Of a stretch of DNA of 64,000 nucleotides, positions 50,455-59,161 are shown piece after piece. Location of the stretch: contig NZ_BAAALH010000002.1 of the NCBI RefSeq assembly GCF_039528175.1, positions 372,001-436,000 of the forward strand, read 5' to 3'. This DNA comes from Citricoccus alkalitolerans. Its GTDB lineage: Bacteria; Actinomycetota; Actinomycetes; Actinomycetales; Micrococcaceae. Positions within the stretch are counted from its first letter, which is position 1. Each line of letters opens with the position of its first letter. A program made the translations under genes and the position numbers. Below the pieces are notes generated by a model. It had not been told where the DNA came from. It ran no database searches and worked only from the letters and a program-made list of their open reading frames with translations.

Positions 50455-50911
50455 TCACTGGTCGGCGAGGCCGAAAAGGACGGCGTGTCGAGCTATTTGG
50501 TTTGGTTGCATCATCGGAAGGCCGAGTTTGGTGGAGCCTTCGTCCGCGCCCAAGTCTCCCCGGGACGTCGGAGTGACGTTCACCGGCATCACACCGTCCC
50601 AGTTTTTTCCAACGGCACCTCTGCCGCGACTTGTCCCACCGGCCCGGATATTCTCGCGCATGCGACGACTGAATGCAGGCGGCCGAGAAGACTCTGCGCA
50701 GTGTGGGCGACTATCCGAATATCGGATTCGTTTGTGTGGTCGGTCTGGACGAATTTCACGCATTGGTCGGCTTGCTCGAGCTGGCTCGCCACCGAGGACC
50801 CCTCCGGGTTTCGGTCGACGATCAGGACGGTCGCCCCTTCATTGGCCAGGACCTCGGTGCAGGTTCGGCCAATGCCAGACCCCCTGTCACGAGCACGACA
50901 CGGTCGCGCAA
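50455..50911 (-). pseudogene. Decayed SDR gene with two frameshifts
   Basis: Three minus frames are needed to read one SDR: LRDRVVLVTGG (from TTG 50911), then after a missing G SGIGRTCTEVLANEGATVLIVDRN..., and after an A-run slip at about 50605 NWDGVMPVNVT followed quickly by PNQIARHAVLFGLADQ and the stop at 50455. The middle of the protein, with the Ser-Tyr-Lys active site, is also deleted. The rest of 50250-51032 shows nothing. Confidence 0.65.
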
Positions 50912-51032
50912 TTACATGTCCGTTCGCCTTCTCCATCCCTGCAGTTGCCGAGGAAGCGGCCGGATCTGCCGACCGCTCCCCGTCACGTTAGGGTTGGCGA
51001 GACCGCTCCGTAACGCGGTCCTGCCGTCCGGG

Positions 51033-52463
51033 CTAATAGCTGATGACCTGGGGTTGCCCGAGATGCTTGAGCCCTTCTACGCCGAACTCGAGTCCGTAAC
51101 CGGAGGCCTTGGCCCCACCGAACGGCACGCGGGGATCTACGGCGCCGTGCTTGTTGATCCACACGGTGCCCGCCTCGATGCGGGCCGCGACATACCTCGC
51201 CGTCTCCTTGTCGGAGGACCATACGGAGGCTCCTAGGCCCACGTCCAGGGCATTGGCCATCTCCACGGCCTCGTCCACCGTGGAGTACTTCACGATCGGC
51301 AAGGCCGGGCCGAACTGCTCCTCGGCCACCAGCGGGTTGTCGTTATCAATGTCCGCGATCAGCGTGGTGGGAAAGAAGTAGCCGGGCCGGTCCGGGTCCG
51401 GATTGCCACCGGTGACGATCCTCGCCCCGGCATCTTTCGCAGCCTGCACGAGATGAGCCACGATGTCGTACTGCGCTTTGTTCTGCAGTGGCCCGAGAAC
51501 GTTGGCCTCGTCCAAACCAACACCCATCGGCATCTGCGCAGCGACTTCCTCCAGCGCGACGACGACTTCCTCGTAGATGTCCTCGTGGACATACAGACGC
51601 TTCAGGGCCGCACAGGTCTGACCGGTGTTAATGAACGCTCCCCAGAACAGGTCTTGGGCAATGGCGACCGGGTCGGCGTCCGGCAGGACGATGCCAGCAT
51701 CGTTGCCACCGAGCTCCATGGTCAGGCGCTTCACCGTGTCGGAGGAGTTGCGGATAATAGCCTTGCCCGCCTCGGTGGAACCGGTGAACATGATTTTGGC
51801 GACGTCCGGATGCTCCACCAGACGGTTGCCCACGACCCGGTCCCCGGATACCGCGTGCAACACGCCTTCTGGCAGGACAAGGTTGAGCACGTGGATCAGA
51901 CCCAGGACGGAGAGCGGGGTCATGCTGGAAGGCTTCATAACCACGGTGTTGCCCATGCGCAGGGCCGGGGCGAGCTGCCAGACGCCGATCATCATCGGCC
52001 AGTTCCACGGACCGATCGCGCCCACCACGCCCAGGGGACGGTAGTGCAGCTCCGCTCGTCCGCTCTCGTCATCGACCAATACCTCGGGCTCGAGCTCGAA
52101 GGACGCGGTGGCGCGCAGCCAGGCCGCGCACGCGCCGACCTCGAAGCGCGCATTGGGTCCGTTCAGAGGCTTGCCCTGCTCCCGGGAGAGCAGCACTGCG
52201 AGGGCCTCAGCGTTGGCCTCGACGGCGTCCGCGGCCCGGTTCAGGAAACCGCTGCGCTCCTCATGGGACAGCGCGCCCCAGCCGGGCTGTGCCGCGCGGG
52301 CGGCGGTGATCGCAGCTTCGAGGTCGTCGAGGGTGTGCTGTGGGGCCTGGCCCACCGTCTCGCCAGTGGCCGGGTCCAGAATGTCCCGACCGCCCGTGGC
52401 CGGTTGGATGACGGCGAGGAGGTCCTCGTAAGTCGTGAACGTCGTGGTGGCTTCGGTGGTCAT
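51033..52463 (-). CDS. Aldehyde dehydrogenase (second ALDH of the window)
   Basis: 476 aa, ATG 52463 with AAAGGA upstream. ALDH landmarks: GPWNWPMMIGVWQLAPALRMGNTVVMKPSS near 150, FTGSTEAGKAI near 222, general base Glu in MELGGNDAGIV near 246 and nucleophile Cys in NTGQTCAALKRLYV near 282. It follows the MoaF-domain gene by about 97 nt on the same strand. The substrate is not known, but an aldehyde made by the neighbouring SDRs or the cupin pathway is plausible. Confidence 0.9.
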   Translation of the reverse strand: MTTEATTTFTTYEDLLAVIQPATGGRDILDPATGETVGQAPQHTLDDLEAAITAARAAQPGWGALSHEERSGFLNRAADAVEANAEALAVLLSREQGKPLNGPNARFEVGACAAWLRATASFELEPEVLVDDESGRAELHYRPLGVVGAIGPWNWPMMIGVWQLAPALRMGNTVVMKPSSMTPLSVLGLIHVLNLVLPEGVLHAVSGDRVVGNRLVEHPDVAKIMFTGSTEAGKAIIRNSSDTVKRLTMELGGNDAGIVLPDADPVAIAQDLFWGAFINTGQTCAALKRLYVHEDIYEEVVVALEEVAAQMPMGVGLDEANVLGPLQNKAQYDIVAHLVQAAKDAGARIVTGGNPDPDRPGYFFPTTLIADIDNDNPLVAEEQFGPALPIVKYSTVDEAVEMANALDVGLGASVWSSDKETARYVAARIEAGTVWINKHGAVDPRVPFGGAKASGYGLEFGVEGLKHLGQPQVISY

Positions 52464-52560
52464 GTCCTGTCCTTTGTGGTGTTGGGGCCAGCTGGAGCTG
52501 GCAGGCGTGAAGGAATCGGAGGTTCTGCGGTGCCGCTGGTCAACCAGCCGCACTGGCGCC

Positions 52561-53376
52561 TCATTCGGCGGGGTAGTGCGTTTCGTTCAGGACGGTGAAC
52601 CTGCTATCGAAGGGCAGGTGCATGGGCGCTAGGGATGGTCCGTCCCAGCAGAACATGCGCCCGATGGAGCGTTCGTTGCTGAGGTCAATGACGACGAACG
52701 ATTCGACGGGCATGACGGTTTCGCTCCAGTAAAGGAGCACGATGCCGTCGGCGAGCTCGAAGACGCGGATGGGGTCGACGTCGCCGAGACCGCTTTCGGC
52801 ACCTTCGATGCAGTACCAGACGAAGGTGCCGGAGTTCAGGTAGATATGCTCGTAGCGCTCGGTGGGGCTGTAGCGGTAGAAGATGCGCTTGCCAACGAGC
52901 TCGTTGCTCTCGGCCCGAGCCTCGATCTCCCCGGTGCCGGCGACGCGACCGGAGAGGAAGTCGGTGTGCATCCGGACCTCCCCGTTGCGATTGACGAAGG
53001 AGGAATCCGCGACGGTGACCTTCCCGTCGGCGCGGTTGATGATCATGGTGACGTCTCGGGTCTCGGTGCCTTCGCCTTTGAGGAAGTCGACATAAAAGAT
53101 CTCCTCGCGCACTTCCACGGCCCGGTAGGCGTGCGTGCCGGTCGCACCGGTGTTCTCTCCATCGGTGATGGCCCAGGTCACGCGACCAGTGTCGAAGGTG
53201 TGGACGACCGTCCAGCCATTGTCGAAGCCGATCTCGAGAGAGGTTCCCTCGAGCTTGTCGCTGGCCGGAAGGGAAGGATCACCGAAGCCTTCGAGCATGG
53301 CCGTCACTGCCGGCCACTCGTGCTGGGGAACGTAACCATGGTCATTGGTGGGTACGGCTGCGCTGGTGCTCGACAT
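52561..53376 (-). CDS. MoaF-domain protein
   Basis: 271 aa with two related beta-rich lipocalin-like halves as in MoaF: N-terminal LEIGFDNGWTVVHTFDTGRVTWAI...YRAVEVREEIFYVDFLKGE and C-terminal YEHIYLNSGTFVWYCIEGAESGLGDVDPIRVFELADGIVLLYWSETVMPVESFVVIDL. MoaF was named from a molybdenum-cofactor operon, but many family members sit in aromatic degradation clusters and their function is unclear. It is divergent from a TetR gene with a strong palindrome between, and probably cotranscribed with the aldehyde dehydrogenase. Confidence 0.85.
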   Translation of the reverse strand: MSSTSAAVPTNDHGYVPQHEWPAVTAMLEGFGDPSLPASDKLEGTSLEIGFDNGWTVVHTFDTGRVTWAITDGENTGATGTHAYRAVEVREEIFYVDFLKGEGTETRDVTMIINRADGKVTVADSSFVNRNGEVRMHTDFLSGRVAGTGEIEARAESNELVGKRIFYRYSPTERYEHIYLNSGTFVWYCIEGAESGLGDVDPIRVFELADGIVLLYWSETVMPVESFVVIDLSNERSIGRMFCWDGPSLAPMHLPFDSRFTVLNETHYPAE

Positions 53377-53449
53377 AGTGTATTTCCGTTCGTCGTTGTC
53401 GCTCTGAGGAATTTCGGGCCATCAGCCGCAAGCGGACGTCATGGCCAAT

Positions 53450-53465
53450 CGATCGTTCGCGATCG
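53450..53465. repeat. Inverted repeat CGATCG-TTCG-CGATCG
   Basis: Perfect 6-bp arms with a TTCG loop in the moaF-type/tetR intergenic region, about 75 nt before the MoaF-domain start. It could be a second regulator site or an RNA hairpin in the leader. Confidence 0.4.
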
Positions 53466-53516
53466 TGCGGTCGAGCTTGTGAATGCCCGCCCCATGTGTG
53501 CTGGATCACCTGCCTG

Positions 53517-53536
53517 AACTGTACGCATGTACAGTT
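53517..53536. promoter_or_regulatory. TetR operator candidate AACTGTAC-GCAT-GTACAGTT
   Basis: A 20-bp inverted repeat with perfect 8-bp arms, 72 nt before the tetR start and 141 nt before the divergent MoaF-domain gene. It is the strongest operator-like palindrome in this part of the window. Confidence 0.7.
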
Positions 53537-53607
53537 TGAGCGTCAAGAGGAAATTGTGTGGTTTTAGAAATCGCGATTCCGGGAAGAACTCACCCTAGAA
53601 TCGTCCA

Positions 53608-54219
53608 ATGAACAACGAAGTTGAGCGCCCTCCCTACGGCGAGGGACGGAACGCCCTGATGTCAGCGGTCATGCGGATCGTTGCCACGAAAGGGCTTCGG
53701 GGCGTCACCTATCGGGCCGTCGCCTCCGATGCGGGCGTCAACCACAACCTCATCAACCACCACTTCGGCTCGCTCGAGGACCTGCTGACCGCCACAATGG
53801 AACGGGCAGTCGAGCGGGCAATCGAGAACACGGAACTGGCGCTCTTCGCGGACCTCGACGAACGCTACGCGGATGCGTTGACCGCGTCAGTGGACTCCGA
53901 GCCCGAAGTGCACCTGTTCCAGTTCGAGATGCTTCTGGAGGCCCGGCGCCACCCCGAGCGGCGTGAATCATCGCGTCGGCTTTACGACAACTACGTGAAA
54001 TCGGTCCAAGACGCACTCCGCCGCCGCGGCATGGAGGCCAACGACGCACTCTGCAGCGCAATCTTCGCTGCCATGGACGGACTTATGCTCCAATTCCTGA
54101 CCATCGGCGACCCTGCAAAGATCAAGGCCGCAGTCATCGAGGTAGGAAAACTGGTCGCCTCTAACCTTGAAGAAGCCCCTCAGGCCAACGACAGCCACCA
54201 CATGCCTCTTAGGACATAA
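53608..54219 (+). CDS. TetR-family regulator
   Basis: 203 aa. Helix-turn-helix at GRNALMSAVMRIVATKGLRGVTYRAVASDAGVNHNLINHHFGSLEDLLTATMERA (about residues 10-65), then an all-helical sensor domain (TetR_C-like). Divergent from the MoaF-domain/ALDH unit and upstream of the cupin gene. It probably represses both through the palindrome at 53517, and perhaps the TGTCTG-GTA-CAGACA site before the cupin gene. Confidence 0.9.
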   Translation: MNNEVERPPYGEGRNALMSAVMRIVATKGLRGVTYRAVASDAGVNHNLINHHFGSLEDLLTATMERAVERAIENTELALFADLDERYADALTASVDSEPEVHLFQFEMLLEARRHPERRESSRRLYDNYVKSVQDALRRRGMEANDALCSAIFAAMDGLMLQFLTIGDPAKIKAAVIEVGKLVASNLEEAPQANDSHHMPLRT

Positions 54220-54567
54220 GAGGCGAACGCCCGCCCACAGATCGTGCGGCTACTTGCCTGTCAACCCACATGCGACTAAGCCGAGTGTGAATCGCCGAGA
54301 GAAGGTGCCGGATCTTCGCAGATCTATCTGGCCGCTCGCGCTCAATCGCGTTGTCCGCAGGAGCACAATTGGGTGCCCGGGTTTTGCAACATAGGCCGGG
54401 AAGGCTTCGCCCAGGTCTAGGCCTGCCGGAGCGATGAAGCGGGATGAATCGGGCCGCATGGTGTCTGGTACAGACAGTGCAGGCGGCGGGCAGAAGAACC
54501 CGTCCCTCCGGGCTCGTCCCTCGTGAGGAGGAGCACATGAGTGCACTATCACCTTGAGGAGGAACAC
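54220..54567 (+). promoter_or_regulatory. Leader of the cupin gene with palindrome, mini-ORF and doubled ribosome site
   Basis: Contains an inverted repeat TGTCTG-GTA-CAGACA at 54462-54476. It also holds two near-identical ribosome-site/start units, GAGGAGGAGCACATG (54525-54539) and GAGGAGGAACACATG (54556-54570). The first opens a six-codon frame (Met-Ser-Ala-Leu-Ser-Pro, stop at 54557); the second starts the cupin gene. No other gene is seen here. Confidence 0.5.
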
Positions 54568-55104
54568 ATGCCGGAGCAGCCGAATACAGAGTTTTGGAAG
54601 GGCATCAAGCCGATCGAGAACTCGGCGAAGCCACTGTCCCTGCCGGAGATCCATCTGCCGAATGCCGATGACATTGCAGACGAGCGCTACTACGTGCCAT
54701 TGAGTGAAACCGCGTGGTCAAGACCGCTGTTCATCAGCATCCAAGACAATATGTGGTCCGACATCATGCTGTGCAAATCCGCAGGGCTGGTGCACCGCCA
54801 CTATCATCCGCGGGAGGTGTTCGCCTGGACCATCTCCGGCAAGTGGGGGTACCTCGAATACGACTGGACCGCCACGGCCGGCTCCTTCGTCTATGAAACC
54901 CCCGGTGGCTCACACACGCTGGTGGCTTACGAATCGGATGAGCCCATGCGTACGCATTTCATCGTCCGCGGTCCGTTGATGTGGCTGGACGAGAACGGGG
55001 AGTCCACCGGGCATTTCGATGTGCTCGACTACATCGACCTCTGCAAGGACCACTACGAGAAAGTCGGTCTCGGGGCTCACCTGATCGACGAGCTGATCCG
55101 CTGA
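54568..55104 (+). CDS. Cupin dioxygenase, 2,4'-dihydroxyacetophenone dioxygenase-like
   Basis: 178 aa, ATG 54568 after GAGGAGGAACAC. The single cupin barrel resembles DAD-type proteins: ADERYYVPLSETAWSRPLFISIQDNMWSDIM, metal-binding VHRHYHPREVFAWTISGKWGYLEYDW and a later His in ETPGGSHTLVAYESDEP. DAD uses non-haem iron to cut the C-C bond next to the ring of 2,4'-dihydroxyacetophenone, giving 4-hydroxybenzoate and formate. Family members act on other ketones too, so the substrate is tentative. It is the enzyme that best defines the 49-59 kb cluster as aromatic. Confidence 0.8.
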   Translation: MPEQPNTEFWKGIKPIENSAKPLSLPEIHLPNADDIADERYYVPLSETAWSRPLFISIQDNMWSDIMLCKSAGLVHRHYHPREVFAWTISGKWGYLEYDWTATAGSFVYETPGGSHTLVAYESDEPMRTHFIVRGPLMWLDENGESTGHFDVLDYIDLCKDHYEKVGLGAHLIDELIR

Positions 55105-55799
55105 CGCACGGGGGACCATTCTTCGTGACCCCCGGCGTCTGGAGCGTGTTGGAAGCGATAGACCCCGGGGGTCATTCCCGTTGTCTCGCGGAATCGGCGA
55201 TGTGCATGGGCCACGGAGGAGATGCCGCAACCCAGGATGACCTCACGGATCGGGTGGTGCCGGGTGTGCGCGCGAGGAGGTCCGAGCGCAGTTGCTTGAG
55301 TCTCTCGAGCAACAGCAGCTGCGACCACGTCATCTGCCGGGCTGCCAGTATCCGGGTGAGCTGCCGCTCCGACAGCGGGATCGCGGCGGCCAGCTGGTGG
55401 GCTCGCAGCCCCGGATCGCGGAGGCGCTCCCTGGTTTCCCCGAGGATGTGTTCCCACCACGGTGAGGAAGCGCTGACGGGCATGATGCCGCCCAGCACGG
55501 CCTCGACCAGCGCGGACATGGATGGTACGCATCACGACGTCGTGCGGGATCATCATGGCGTAGGGACGATCGGTATCGAAGATCAGCAGATCGCCCCGCT
55601 GGGCCGCATGCATCCCGGCCTGGTCGGCCAGGTGGATCTGGCCCTGATCGACGAAGGAGAGTTGAACCAATCCCGTCGGCGACCGCGCCGCATCCAATGC
55701 AGTGCGTTGAATGAAATGCGGCTGGCCCTCAATGAGAATCGCCGCGTAGTGTCGACCGCGGATGTTCGTCTGACGAACCACAATGCCACCCGAGGACAC
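55077..55799 (-). pseudogene. AraC-family regulator with two compensating frameshifts
   Basis: N-terminal sensor part (GTG 55799; SSGGIVVRQTN...SPTGLVQLSFVDQGQIHLADQAG...IFDTDRPYAMMIPHDVVM) is in one frame. The middle with the first helix-turn-helix (SPWWEHILGETRERLRDPGLRAHQLAAAIPLSERQLTRILAARQMTWSQLLLLERLKQLRSDLL) is in a second frame, from about 55525. From about 55265 the first frame resumes with the second helix-turn-helix (HPIREVILGCGISSVAHAHRRFRETTGMTPGVYR). Two small indels are required, so either the gene is dead or this draft has errors. It is convergent with the cupin gene and overlaps its end by 28 nt. Confidence 0.7.
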
Positions 55800-56494
55800 G
55801 TGGAGCAGGACAAGTCCACCATGGTGCGGGCAGTGAACTGGCGCGCATCCTGACCTTACCGTAGCCCGATTCCGACAGGGTGAAGCTGCCAGCAGGCCGG
55901 CTCTTTATCCCTCGGGAGACAAGCCGCCGATGGCAGCTCCAGAACCACTTCGATTCACCTCGTGTCGCCGGCCTCGGCAGCCACCGGACGAAAGGTGAAT
56001 CCCAGCAATCTCGTTCGTGTCGCGACCGATACAACGGCCTCCAGAAGGCTACGCACCCCGCTTCGTGAGCGGGGCTGGCGGCTCGCTGGCCAAGACCCGT
56101 GGGGTCATGGTTCGAACATGGAGGCCAGCGGATGGGCAGAGAATCGATTGACGGGCCAAACTAAACAAACGTATAGTCTTGATCGTGGCGAAGCTCACAA
56201 GGCTAGCCACGCATCTCGGGATCATCATCGCGCAGATCCGCGCACCGTAAGCCACACCCCGCCCGTCCGCCTCTTCGAGTTCCGTTGACCCACGGAACAG
56301 ACGCACCCCTCAGGGGCTGTAGACCTCCGCGCATTGGGGCGCGAGACCCAGAGTCGGAACCCGGGCGGTTCAGCTGCCGTATTGCTGCGCTGAATCACCA
56401 GCGTCCTTGTGTCTCCTACCAACGCCGCAGCGGGTCTTACGCGCTCACTCCGTGGCGTCCTGCGCGTCACACAAAGCACGGAAGGTTCAAGAAC
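55800..56494. other. Long gap before the second SDR with no supported gene
   Basis: About 700 nt. Frames on both strands are unlike known proteins. The AT-richer part near 56160-56180 (ACAAACGTATAGTCT) could hold a promoter. A short plus-strand run there, VLIVAKLTRL, faintly recalls the start of the ABM protein, but not enough to call. Confidence 0.35.
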
Positions 56495-57295
56495 ATGGGG
56501 ATTGGTGAGAACGGCAACAAGCCGGTTGCGATCGTGACCGGAGGCGGGACGGGCATTGGGGCCGCCACGGCAGCCCTCTTGTCCGAAAGCGGATGGGACG
56601 TGGCGATCTGCGGACGCCGTGCGTCCCTTCTGGATAAGGTTGCCGCCGAGACCGGCGCACGCGCAATACCGGTCGACATGAGCGTAGAATCCAGCGCCGA
56701 GGAGGTCGTCGGGTCCGTCCTGGACCAGTTCGGTCGAATCGATGGTGTCGTACTCAATGCCGCGATAGCGCGTGCGGGGAGCTTCTCCGAAACCAGCGAC
56801 TGGCTCTGGCGGGAAATGCTGGAGACGAACCTCGTTTCGGCGGCACGGCTGACCAGGGCGGTCATTTCGCACTTCCCGGACAGCGGGGGCTCCGTTGTCG
56901 GAGTGGCCTCGCTGGCCGCACTGAGGGCCAGTTCGTTTCTGAGCGGCTACGCCGCGTCAAAGGCCGGGCTGGGCCTGATGTTGCAATCCGTCGCGGTGGA
57001 GTTCGGCAAGGCGGGGGTGCGCGCGAACCTTGTCTGCCCCGGGCTGGTCAAGACGGAAATGTCTGCTTCCTCCCTGTCGGCCGTGGCGGAGAGAGACGGG
57101 GTCTCCCTCGACGCCGCCTATGACCTTGCCACCCGACCCGTACCCCTGCGGCGCGCGGGGGCCTCTTCCGAGATCGCCTCAGTCATCGCCTTCCTCCTTT
57201 CCGAGGGAGCCTCCTATCTCACCGGAACCATCATTCCCGTGGACGGCGGTGCCTCGGCGGTCGACGTAGCGGCCCTGGTCTACGAGGACAACTAG
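56495..57295 (+). CDS. Short-chain dehydrogenase/reductase (FabG-like)
   Basis: 266 aa, ATG 56495 with GGAAGG 9 nt before. Classical SDR: TGGGTGIGAAT near 15, NAA (instead of NAG) near 88, SVVGVASLAAL near 136 and Y-A-A-S-K (SGYAASKAGL) near 153. Paralogue of the SDR at 49419. It precedes the amidohydrolase gene by about 70 nt on the same strand, so the two may be cotranscribed. The substrate is unknown. Confidence 0.9.
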   Translation: MGIGENGNKPVAIVTGGGTGIGAATAALLSESGWDVAICGRRASLLDKVAAETGARAIPVDMSVESSAEEVVGSVLDQFGRIDGVVLNAAIARAGSFSETSDWLWREMLETNLVSAARLTRAVISHFPDSGGSVVGVASLAALRASSFLSGYAASKAGLGLMLQSVAVEFGKAGVRANLVCPGLVKTEMSASSLSAVAERDGVSLDAAYDLATRPVPLRRAGASSEIASVIAFLLSEGASYLTGTIIPVDGGASAVDVAALVYEDN

Positions 57296-57366
57296 AACGG
57301 TTCAGACCCTCACAACCCGGACACACAATCCGGCCCACGAGGGGTCGGCATGAAAGGAACGAATCG

Positions 57367-58932
57367 GTGACGACAGCGTTCATCAACGGAAAGTTTTACA
57401 CCGTCAACCCGGACCAGCCGTGGGCCGAAGCACTCCTCGTCGATAAGGGCAAGATCCGCGCGATCGGCAGCGAAGACGAAGTCCGGTCCATCGCATCTCC
57501 GGAGACGGACTTCGTGGACCTTGGAGGCAAGATGGCCATGCCGGGGATCCACGACGCCCACCTGCACTTGCTTTTTAGCGGACTCAAGTTCCAGTTCGAG
57601 GCCCGCCTCACTCCCGGCGCCGACGCCGCACGGATCATCGAGGAACTCCGGTCTTGCCACTGCCACGGACCCGTCGATGCCGAAGGCAACGAATGGCTCA
57701 TCGGCGGTGAGTACTTTCCCCAATCGTTCGGCGAGGATCCCCCCAGCAAGGACTTCCTGGACGAAGCGTTCCCCACCCGCCCTGTCTTCCTGTACGACTA
57801 CTCGATCCACCACGGTCTGGCCAACACTCGAGCGTTGGAGCTGGCAGGCGTCGAGGAATCAACCCAAGACTCCGCTGGCGGCCGGCTCGTTCGCGACGCC
57901 ACCGGACGCCTCACGGGCGAACTGGTTGAACAGGGCCGCTGGCCCGTCCTGCGCGCCATCCCCAACTACCCCGAACAAAATGCCGTCGAGGCCGTGTCTT
58001 GGGCCATATCCATGTGCCACAAGTACGGCATCACTTCCGTGCAGGAGGCATCGGCAAACCCCCAGACGCTCAAGGCGCTTCGAACGTTGGATGAGGACGG
58101 ATCTATGGGACTGCGGGTCGCGGCGCACCTGGTCTGGCGGGAAGAGGGCTTCGGCGGCGCCAGCCGCGAGGAACTGGACCGGCTCATTGAGGAGCGAGAA
58201 TTGTGGCGTACTCCCCACGTCGACCCGGGGTTCATCAAGATCTGGCTCGACGGCGCTCCGCTGCCTCCCCACGCGACCCAGGCCGGCCTCACCGAGCAGA
58301 ACACGGTCGATGAGTCGAGTATCCTCGTGGCCCGGGGCGAGCTCATCGACGCCCTGACCGGCTTCGATACCCAGGGCCTCACGGTCAAGATCCACTGCGC
58401 GGGCGAGGGCGCCATCCGCACGGCCCTCGACGCCATCGCGGCCGTGCGGGAACGGAACGGGACGGACGGCCCGGTGCACGAAGTGGCGCACGCCGGCTTC
58501 ATCAGCGATCAGGATTACGACCGGCTGCACGCACTGAACGTAACAGCCGAAATGTCTCCCGCGTTGTGGCACATCCCCGAATACGGCCTGCAATCTGGCT
58601 TCAAATTCGCTTCCGTCTTGGAGCACGGGGCCACAATGACGGTGGGGTCGGACTGGATCATCACCGAGAACCCCAACCTCTTCCCCGGATTGCAGGGCAT
58701 GCTCGAACACGGCACGGAGTCCATTGACCTCCCCCGCGCCCTCCACGCCGTCACGCTGGCCGGGGCCAAAGCCATCAACCGTGCCGAGCACCAAGGCAGC
58801 CTGGAAGTGGGCAAGACAGCGGACTTCATCGTCCTTGACCGCAATCTCTTCGAGATCCCGCTCGAGAAGATCGGCGGCACCGAGGTTCTTCGTACTGTCT
58901 TCGAGGGATGCACAGTGTTTCAGCCGATCTAA
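57367..58932 (+). CDS. YtcJ-like metal-dependent amidohydrolase
   Basis: 521 aa from a GTG at 57367. Amidohydrolase-superfamily residues are seen: metal site HDAHLHLL near 60, an Asn/Asp-rich barrel middle, His in KIHCAGEGAIRTALDAI near 340, HAGF near 378 and the final Asp in TVGSDWIITENP near 425; the C-terminal beta sandwich is completed by VGKTADFIVLDRNLF. YtcJ-type enzymes hydrolyse amide or related bonds; true substrates are mostly unknown. It closes the SDR-amidohydrolase unit and is followed by a strong terminator. Confidence 0.88.
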   Translation: MTTAFINGKFYTVNPDQPWAEALLVDKGKIRAIGSEDEVRSIASPETDFVDLGGKMAMPGIHDAHLHLLFSGLKFQFEARLTPGADAARIIEELRSCHCHGPVDAEGNEWLIGGEYFPQSFGEDPPSKDFLDEAFPTRPVFLYDYSIHHGLANTRALELAGVEESTQDSAGGRLVRDATGRLTGELVEQGRWPVLRAIPNYPEQNAVEAVSWAISMCHKYGITSVQEASANPQTLKALRTLDEDGSMGLRVAAHLVWREEGFGGASREELDRLIEERELWRTPHVDPGFIKIWLDGAPLPPHATQAGLTEQNTVDESSILVARGELIDALTGFDTQGLTVKIHCAGEGAIRTALDAIAAVRERNGTDGPVHEVAHAGFISDQDYDRLHALNVTAEMSPALWHIPEYGLQSGFKFASVLEHGATMTVGSDWIITENPNLFPGLQGMLEHGTESIDLPRALHAVTLAGAKAINRAEHQGSLEVGKTADFIVLDRNLFEIPLEKIGGTEVLRTVFEGCTVFQPI

Positions 58933-59077
58933 TCTGCTATGCGGAACGCAGCAAACCTGTGCATTCGGATGATCTGGACGGCGTGCTCGAGAGTGGCTTG
59001 ACCACGGCCCGCATCGACGGCGGTAAGGATGTCTACAGCGATCTAAGTCCTTACGGCTGAGGCACCCGAGAACGTCA

Positions 59078-59113
59078 TCGGGCCCTGAACGAAGCAAAGC
59101 GTTCAGGGCCCGA
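59078..59113. terminator. Strong bidirectional hairpin between amidohydrolase and SDR genes
   Basis: TCGGGCCCTGAACG (59078-59091) pairs perfectly with CGTTCAGGGCCCGA (59100-59113) around an 8-nt loop, between two convergent genes. Confidence 0.85.
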
Positions 59114-59161
59114 CACGTCACCAGCGCCGAATTCGAAGAGCGGGCAGACTCAGGAGCCGGT

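Noticed and set aside
54537..54557. Six-codon frame as a gene
   Set aside because: Too short to call a protein; kept only as a leader feature and a finding.
56100..56125. GGTTCGAA motif as a possible tRNA T-loop
   Set aside because: No acceptor, D or anticodon stems could be formed around it, and no CCA-like end is present.
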